From Euprymna scolopes (lineage: Eukaryota; Mollusca; Cephalopoda; Sepiida; Sepiolidae), in contig CM044489.1 of assembly GCA_024364805.1 (NCBI GenBank), forward strand, positions 115,479,994 to 115,543,993: a stretch of DNA of 64,000 nt. Direction: 5' to 3'. This document shows, one piece after another, positions 58,481-64,000 of the stretch. Position numbers and translations under genes: made by a program. The stretch's first letter is position 1, and each line of letters begins with the position of its first letter. The notes beneath the pieces were generated by a model that searched no databases, had not been told where the DNA came from, and saw only the letters and a list, made by a program, of their open reading frames with translations.

Positions 58481-58611
58481 TGGGCTCCTGAACAGGGAAA
58501 TTCTCATGGAAGAAACATGTATCAGCATTCCTTGTGTGTAAAATGTATATTCATCCATATCAAAATATCATGCATATCAATGTGTGTATGTGTGTGTGTG
58601 TGTGTGTGTAT

Positions 58612-58637
58612 GTATATATATATATATATATATATAT
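58612..58637. repeat. (GT)n(TA)n microsatellite
   Basis: A GT tract from about 58579, then TA from 58612, at the left edge of FB-3. Confidence 0.95.
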
Positions 58638-58639
58638 TA

Positions 58640-59093
58640 GCAGCAAGTCATTATCAAGGCACATTTGATTAATTATGACATTTTTTTTCTTTAGTTTTCT
58701 ATTGATTTTCTTGATCTTTCAAGCATTTTTTTTTTCTTGTTTCTGTTGGTAAGTTGTGTATTAGATTGTCAAGTGATCTTTTGTCAGCTGTTTTCCTTGG
58801 ACGCTTTTGATCAAAATAACTAAATAAAATTCAACCAATAAATAAAAACCAAAATAAAATTAATTACATATAAAAAGGCAACAGAAAAAAAAAAGCCTCT
58901 TTAACAACAACAAAATTACTCCTGACGATGATCAAGGATTGAAAGCGCTTGAGGAAAATTGCTGATAAAAGATCACTCTGCAACCTAATACACAATTTAC
59001 CAATTGAAACGACAAAAAATGCTCGGCAGATCAAGAAAATTAACAGAAAAATAAAGAAGAAAGAAGACTGTCATATTTAATCAAACGTGCTTT

Positions 59094-59096
<3 letters not shown>
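58640..59096. mobile_element. FB-3 fold-back between two (TA)n tracts
   Basis: Left arm CACATTTGATTAATTATGAC, TGATTTTCTTGATCTTTCAA GC, TTGTGTATTAGATTGTCAAG TGATC. Right arm, inverted: GATCACTCTGCAACCTAATA CACAA, GATCAAGAAAATTAACAGAA, GACTGTCATATTTAATCAAA. Arms of about 150 bp; TA tracts lie at both edges (58612-58637 and 59098-59126). It sits just upstream of a CDC14 catalytic exon. Confidence 0.8.
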
Positions 59097-59128
<32 letters not shown>

Positions 59129-59235
59129 CAATCAATTAGATTTTTTTTCTAATATGTCTTCATTTTAGTATGGAAAAACATTATGCTATTTATCTTCATC
59201 ATTTTTAATAAAGGGAATTTAATTATTTTTTTCAG

Positions 59236-59374
59236 CTGGTCTTGGTAGAACTGGCACTTTGATTGCTTGCTATATCATGAAACACTACAAATTCTCAGCT
59301 GCTGAAGCCATTGCTTGGTTACGGATTTGTCGACCGGGATCTGTAATTGGCCCACAGCAAAACTTCCTTGTTGA
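59236..59374 (+). CDS. CDC14: CDC14 phosphatase, catalytic exon 2
   Basis: Completes the active-site loop: (A)[17 protein letters not shown], with the phosphate-binding Arg of CX5R, then [17 protein letters not shown] and LVE. It is nearly identical to CDC14A/B ([31 protein letters not shown]). The QQ pair belongs to the conserved helix after the loop. Acceptor TTTTTTTCAG; donor GA|GTAAGT, phase 2. Confidence 0.98.
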
Positions 59375-59739
59375 GTAAGTCATTGATTTAGTCTTATCTC
59401 ACGTTATGTATACCATTATACATATTATACAAGCATACATGATGTGCCCCTTTATATAAAAGAGCCAATTAGAAGCCAATTTCCATTTCAAGCACAGAAC
59501 CGATTGTTGTGAGTAACTTTCCTCATGTTATAGAAAAAATAAAACTTTGTTGATTAAAGGGATAAGATTTAATGGCAAACATGGATTGATTATTCAAATG
59601 TGGAGTCCCTGAAAAATAGACTAATCAACAAAAGGTATTTTGCACAGTTTTAGTTTCCAATAGCACAATTATTGTCAACTGGTCTTCGAAACCAGTGAAT
59701 GCCATTCAAATGGATGTCGGTTTCGAGAAACAATTTTTT

Positions 59740-59995
59740 TTCCGAGAGCTACCCATCTGTGCTTCTTGGCTAACTATAACATGATTGTTTTCAAGTCCAA
59801 TGTAAACAAATGATTTTTTTAACCATTCTCTTAAATAATCAAATTCTGACCAATTTCTACCAATTCCAATCATCACAGTGTTATCTCATTGCCACCTGGC
59901 ACCCATTAACCCTTATCCTCAAATAGCTTTTGGGCCTTAATAAGTGATGACTCTCTAGTTAAAAAAAATAAATTAAAAATAAAAAAAAAATCATT
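59740..59995 (+). mobile_element. LINE-A 3' fragment
   Basis: GGCTAACTATAACATGATTG TTTTCAAGTCCAATG, then the 3' UTR CCCTTATCCTCAAATAGCTT TTGGGCC and an A-rich tail (59957-59990). It fills most of the 712-bp intron between two CDC14 exons. Confidence 0.8.
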
Positions 59996-60086
59996 TTGGC
60001 TTCTCAAATATGATTTTTTTTTTTCTGTATTTATGTAATGTACACTTCAGGTGGTTATTATTAATTTCATAACATTCTCTTTACAG

Positions 60087-60288
60087 AAAACAGGCCTGGT
60101 TATGGATGCAAGGCGAGCTTTACCGTAGTAAGCTAAAAGACCGTGACCGAAGCTACGAAAACAACAGTGTATCGAAGATTTTGTCTGCAGTTGATGATAT
60201 GAAAATTCATGATCATGGAATTAGCGGCTTGGAGAATGATAAACCATCATTTGATTTGTACGAACGTGACGATGAAAATGGCAATGAG
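60087..60288 (+). CDS. CDC14: CDC14 phosphatase, exon
   Basis: Encodes KQAWLWMQGELYRSKLK, SKILSAVDDMKIHDHG and an acidic end (YERDDENGNE), matching human KQASLWVQGDIFRSKLK..INKILSGLDDM. It is the last helix-rich part of the catalytic domain and the start of the tail. Acceptor TCTTTACAG; donor GAG|GTGAGT, phase 0. The residue after KQA is Trp where human has Ser. Confidence 0.97.
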
Positions 60289-60475
60289 GTGAGTTGTAGT
60301 GATCGTGTAGAGAGAGTTTTTGCATGAATGCTGGGTGCTGGCATTCTGCGTGTTCTTTCAACTCTAAATAATTTATATGACTGAAATAGAAATTAACCGA
60401 AAACATTTCATGAGTCTTTTTGAGTGTGGAAACCAAATTTGTGTCTGTGTAACGCTCTGTCATATTTTCACTTAG

Positions 60476-60664
60476 GTGTATAAACCGTATAGTTTATACA
60501 TGTATTGTCGTCATCGTAAACCCAGATTCTTGCTTGTCTGCGATTACAAAACCACTCGGATGCCAATGTTGATTTATAAAATGAGTGAGGCAAAATTTCT
60601 AAAAGATACACTAAGTGCAGTTGGTGCTTGTGAACTCGGTACGGTCACAAGAGTGAAGGCAGCT
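60476..60664 (+). other. Candidate cassette exon, partly LINE-derived (unproven)
   Basis: A good acceptor (ATATTTTCACTTAG at 60475) is followed, in the phase expected after 60288, by an open frame VYKPYSLYMYCRHRKPRF, LLVCDYKTTRMPMLIYK, then KFLKDTLSAVGACELGTVTR and a stop at 60665. The last ~25 residues resemble LINE-C (YLGDTI.A...V.RVRAAW). The first ~38 residues I do not recognise. Use as an exon would truncate the CDC14 tail. The next conserved exon (61405) is also in phase, so skipping gives the standard protein. Confidence 0.25.
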
Positions 60665-60960
60665 TGAGGGAAATTTTGTGAATTGTTGCCTCTGATAACA
60701 TCACAGCTGTCCCGCTTTATATCTGGCATAAGTTGTATAACAGTTGTGTTAGGAGCATCATGATACATGGCAGTGAATGCTTAGCCCTTACCTGCCTGTC
60801 TCTTGCCTATCTGCAGCATAATGGCAGATCCATGATCAGATGTATCTGCAATGTGAAATCTGACCAAATCCAACACATTACTTCACAGGATTAAATGAAA
60901 GCATTACACTTATCTTACTGTCTGGTCAGGCTCCTTGGATTTAACGGACTGAGCATACAA
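60585..60960 (+). mobile_element. LINE-C fragment
   Basis: After KAA-stop, other frames continue GKFCELLPLITSQLSRFISG, then LYNSCVRSIMIHGSECLALT and MIRCICNVKSD, the C-terminal signature of the LINE-C family (compare 29150-30055). Stops and frame changes mark it as dead. It lies between two CDC14 exons. Confidence 0.75.
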
Positions 60961-61369
60961 CTCTATTGCATTTTTTATTACTCTTTCTTCAATGTAAAAA
61001 TATTGGATCTATTCCCTATACACATATAGTTAGTGTTCTCTCTACAATGATTTCAGATATTAACAAACATCTCCATTAGACTCAAGAAAGGTTGCCGATC
61101 TTTGACGCTCATCGTTATAGCTCGAAAATGAAGAAAAAAAGAGAAAAACAATGTCTATAAGTAACTGATGAAGGCTTGAGTTGGCTGAAATATTTGATTC
61201 ATATTATTTTCATTTAGTGTAAAAAAAAAAAATCTACCATTGAATTGGGTTTCAAAAATGATTACTTATATTTTCATTCTGCAATGCTCTTTTCTATAGA
61301 AATATTGGATCGATTTTGTAGCAGTTTAATAGATCTCACCTGTTTCCAGTTTTAAAAATAAATCAAAAT

Positions 61370-61371
<2 letters not shown>

Positions 61372-61400
<29 letters not shown>
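61372..61400 (+). promoter_or_regulatory. T29 polypyrimidine tract at a splice acceptor
   Basis: A pure run of 29 T directly precedes CCAG of the next CDC14 exon. It is the polypyrimidine tract of that acceptor, but such length and purity also look like an inserted poly(A) tail on the minus strand. Confidence 0.8.
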
Positions 61401-61404
61401 CCAG

Positions 61405-61508
61405 AAGTATCCAGCCAAAGGTGGTAAACTGACAACTCAAGGTGATAAATTGAACCAAATCAAAGCACAGCGGAAACACACTCGATCGGCCACGACTGGA
61501 ACAATTTC
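61405..61508 (+). CDS. CDC14: CDC14 phosphatase, tail exon
   Basis: Encodes KYPAKGGK, LTTQGDKLNQIKAQRK and HTRSATTGTIS. LTTQGDKLNQIKAQR matches human GITQGDKLRALKSQR, the short conserved block after the catalytic domain. The region is basic and Ser/Thr-rich. Acceptor T29-CCAG, donor TTTC|GTAAGT, leaving two bases of a Ser codon. The remaining C-terminal tail is poorly conserved in this family and is not convincingly visible downstream. Confidence 0.95.
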
Positions 61509-61944
61509 GTAAGTACTTCCTCAGGCTATTATTCTTACCACAGCTTCAACAGGATTTTTCTATTTCATGCCTGTCTTAAACAGCATGTTGAGTTACTAAT
61601 GCAACAAACCAATTTCATAAGAAAAAAAAAACTGTTATGGCCTGAACTGTTCAGTTTTGTGTGCTGAATGTAAAAAAAAACAAACATTTTATAGTTAAAT
61701 TAGTCCCTCGGTTTGTAAATTCACTTTTATATTTATGTGATAACAAAATCATTTTATTTTGCTAATATTTTATTAATTTAAATTTTTATTTTAGATTTTT
61801 TGATAATTTTTATGTAAATGCATAAGAAGGCTGCTAGCAATGTAGAACACTGGAATCTTGAAGAGACGTGACATATGAAAAAAATTAGACAAACGAATAA
61901 AAATTTTATTTAGATTACAAATTTTTGTGTATTAAATTTTGTAG

Positions 61945-62188
61945 AGTTGAATGTAATAATCAAAGAAGCAAGCGCCCACGTGTGTGTGTGCCTTGTGTAG
62001 CTATACGACTTACCTTCAGGTGGAATCTGAGAGAGATTAAAGATGGCGGCCGTAGCTTTATAAGGTGTGTGGTCTCATGGAATCGCACGGGATCACATCG
62101 CCCACCGCACACATATGCAAATGAAATGCAGTCAGTCTTTTTAATAAAACGCCTGTTGGCAGAGGTGAGGACGACAGATGCCTGCTGA
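61945..62188 (+). other. Candidate terminal exon of CDC14 (unproven)
   Basis: After ATTAAATTTTGTAG, a frame in the phase left by the 61508 donor stays open for 81 codons (S)VECNNQRSKRPRVCV...TTDAC to TGA at 62186-62188. An AATAAA lies at 62198-62203. The stretch is richer in GC and CpG than its surroundings. The encoded tail has no similarity to known CDC14 tails, the acceptor's pyrimidine tract is weak, and chance alone gives the right phase one time in three. A promoter-like AAGATGGCGGC (62040-62050) and an ATGCAAAT octamer (62115-62122) also lie here. Confidence 0.2.
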
Positions 62189-62369
62189 AAGTTGAGAAAT
62201 AAAGTTGTGAGGAAGAAATACAGTGACGAATTATATCTGAACTTTTGTGTTTATTTTTGTTTCTTTTTTTTTTTTCTCCCAAAATACCAGCCCATTTAAC
62301 TGCAAATTTATTTTTCAGAATCATTCACATATACATCAGTAAATATGGATTTACTGATTAATATAACTG

Positions 62370-62927
62370 CCAAGTACGTCCAAGGATGGAGTACTGTTGC
62401 CACATCTGGGCAGGAGCTGCTAAAAACACTCTATCTTGCCTTGACAAAGTACAAAATAGGCTTCGTGGCTTAGTGAGGGATGCCCTTTTCTCTTCCCTGC
62501 AACCTCTCTCCCACAGGAGAGATGTTGCAAGCCTGTCTTTGTTTTATCGTTACTTCCATGGCAGGTGTTCGTCTGAGCTCCAATCCCTGGTCTCCCCTCG
62601 CCGATCTTTCATGAAAAACACTTGTCTAGCTGAAGCCACTGTCAAAAATTTTCCCCACTCTTTATCTGTGCCAAAACCAAAACGTAGATTCCATGAACAA
62701 AGCTTTTTTCTTAGAAGTGCACACCTGTGGAACTCTGTTCCGTCTGCCTGTTTCCCACCTGACTACAACTTGGATGTCTTCAAGTCCAACATAAACAAAT
62801 TCCTGATGGCCTGCCCCCTTAAGTAAGACACTTTATCAAATCTCAACATTAATGTACTGTAAACGCAATAACCCTTATCTCCGAGTGGCTTCCGTAAAAA
62901 AAAAAAAAAATTGAAAAAAAAAACTGA
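62370..62927 (+). mobile_element. LINE-A, young 5'-truncated copy
   Basis: From 62370 an unbroken frame gives (R)PRMEYCCHIWAGAAKNTL, SLQPLSHRRDVASLSLFY, SLSVPKPKRRFHEQSFFLR, DYNLDVFKSNINKFLMACPL K and stop (Met 62386, stop 62824-62826). It then has the 3' UTR (CCTTATCTCCGAGTGGCTTC) and an A-rich tail to 62927. This is the most intact C-terminus of the family besides 12300-13797. The start lies inside the coding region, so it was truncated on insertion. Confidence 0.92.
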
Positions 62928-64000
62928 TTTTGTATTCATTGTTTTGTTTTTACAGCATAGTTTTGGTTTGTTTTTTGGAAGAAGAGAGGTACATCACAAA
63001 ATTATCAAAGACATATACTATTCTGCTTATATTACACAATAAGTCCATATTTTTGATTTATATTTATATGATTTGAAAAAAATAGATATATAAAGATTTA
63101 TAATCTAAATACAACTTTTGTTCATTTATGTTTTTGTCTGTATGTCACGTCACATCAACATCTTGATATTTTATATTGCTAACGACTTTCTTATACACTT
63201 ACATATTTGTTTACCATCAATGTTTCATGCAAACTACCCTTCCCTTTTTATTTTTATTTTATTTATGTTTCAAATTATTTTTGGCACTCATGCATTTTAG
63301 TTTTCGAGGACAATATTTTTGTTTTCATTTTTAGAGACGTTCACTGGAAACAGAAGAATTTCTCCAAAAATATTAATTTCGAATAACTCTCTTGGTAAAA
63401 ACAAAACGAGCACACTAAATTAATACAATAACACAAAATAAACATTAATCATTTGAGCATTTATTTAATTAAAATGAAAACTTTTTAGTTTGTGTAAAAT
63501 AATTAAAATTTCGAAATAAATTAAAACAGGCATTTTTTCTGAAGTGAATGACATTGGTAATTATATGAAAATGTATGACTTTAAAAAAAAATTAACAAAC
63601 TTTTTTTTAGAAAATTAAACTTTTGCAACAAATAAAAATAATTATAAAGGTTATATATAGTTATATAGTTATATAGTTTTGAACAGTCCCTATTAGAAAG
63701 GTTATGACCTTTTTGTAAGAATTCCTTGAATTGTCTCCCTTGTTCTGAGTGGACATCTCTTAAAAAGAAAACAAAAAATTGTTATCAAAAACTAAAATAC
63801 ACAAGTGTCTATTTTTTTTTCTGTGGACTCCAGAGTTAGCAATGACCAAAATGATACATTTTGCTTGAACACCAATTATTTTTTAACTTCCAGTTGAATT
63901 GTAAAGAAAACAGTATGCACATTTGTAACATTGCCATTGAAGATATTTTGTATAAAACAGCGTTTTATTTACAAGATGTTTTACCATAAACTGGAAATAC
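62928..64000. other. AT-rich stretch, nothing recognised
   Basis: No exon with CDC14 similarity, no element ends and no tRNA-like boxes seen. Three TTATATAG(T) repeats occur at about 63652-63677. Confidence 0.5.

Noticed and set aside
60106-60327. A stand-alone small gene
   Set aside because: It is the CDC14 exon 60087-60288 read through its donor into the intron.

Overview
The window looks like an intronic slice of one animal gene from an AT-rich, repeat-choked genome. The only host gene I can support is CDC14, the dual-specificity phosphatase that opposes CDK phosphorylation. Eight consecutive exons lie on the + strand (1731-1816, 3165-3231, 5977-6039, 9026-9113, 49607-49837, 59236-59374, 60087-60288, 61405-61508). 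All have GT/AG borders and compatible phases, and together they code for about 326 residues that align collinearly with vertebrate CDC14A/B. The N-terminal exons lie before the window. The C-terminal tail is beyond it or not recognisable. The repeat content (5'-truncated LINEs, many tRNA-like SINEs, long fold-back elements, (TA)n tracts) and the gene structure suggest a mollusc, most likely a coleoid cephalopod such as an octopus. That assignment is inference from familiarity, not from a search.

Layout. 1-9113: four short CDC14 exons with small introns holding tandem repeats, tRNA-like SINEs, a small MITE, two fold-backs and diverged LINE pieces. 9114-49606: one 40.5-kb intron made almost wholly of mobile elements, many nested in one another. 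49607-61508: the catalytic exons and the start of the C-terminal tail, separated by introns of 9.4, 0.7 and 1.1 kb that also carry elements. 61509-64000: one possible alternative terminal exon, a fresh LINE end, then AT-rich sequence.

Labels used below are local to this report. LINE-A is a Jockey/CR1-like non-LTR element (best copy 12300-13797). LINE-B is a second poly(A) LINE. LINE-C is a non-LTR family with a GSE(T/C)W-type C-terminus. CTAG is a family bounded by CTAGC plus a CCCGG hairpin on one side and an AT-rich end on the other, with an internal tRNA-like segment. FB-1 is a fold-back family with a tRNA-like core. FB-2 to FB-6 and PAL-205 are other fold-backs. S270 and S287 are short elements with clear target-site duplications. 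U2R is a repeat whose 5' end is a U2 snRNA-like head.

Most striking are the U2-headed insertion (53514-53708), the S270 family with two 12-bp-flanked copies, and the FB-1 family, whose palindromic arms enclose a Pol III-type tRNA-like box. Nested insertions with visible empty sites let the relative ages of several families be read directly. No LTR retrovirus-like element, Polinton or CRISPR-like array was seen.
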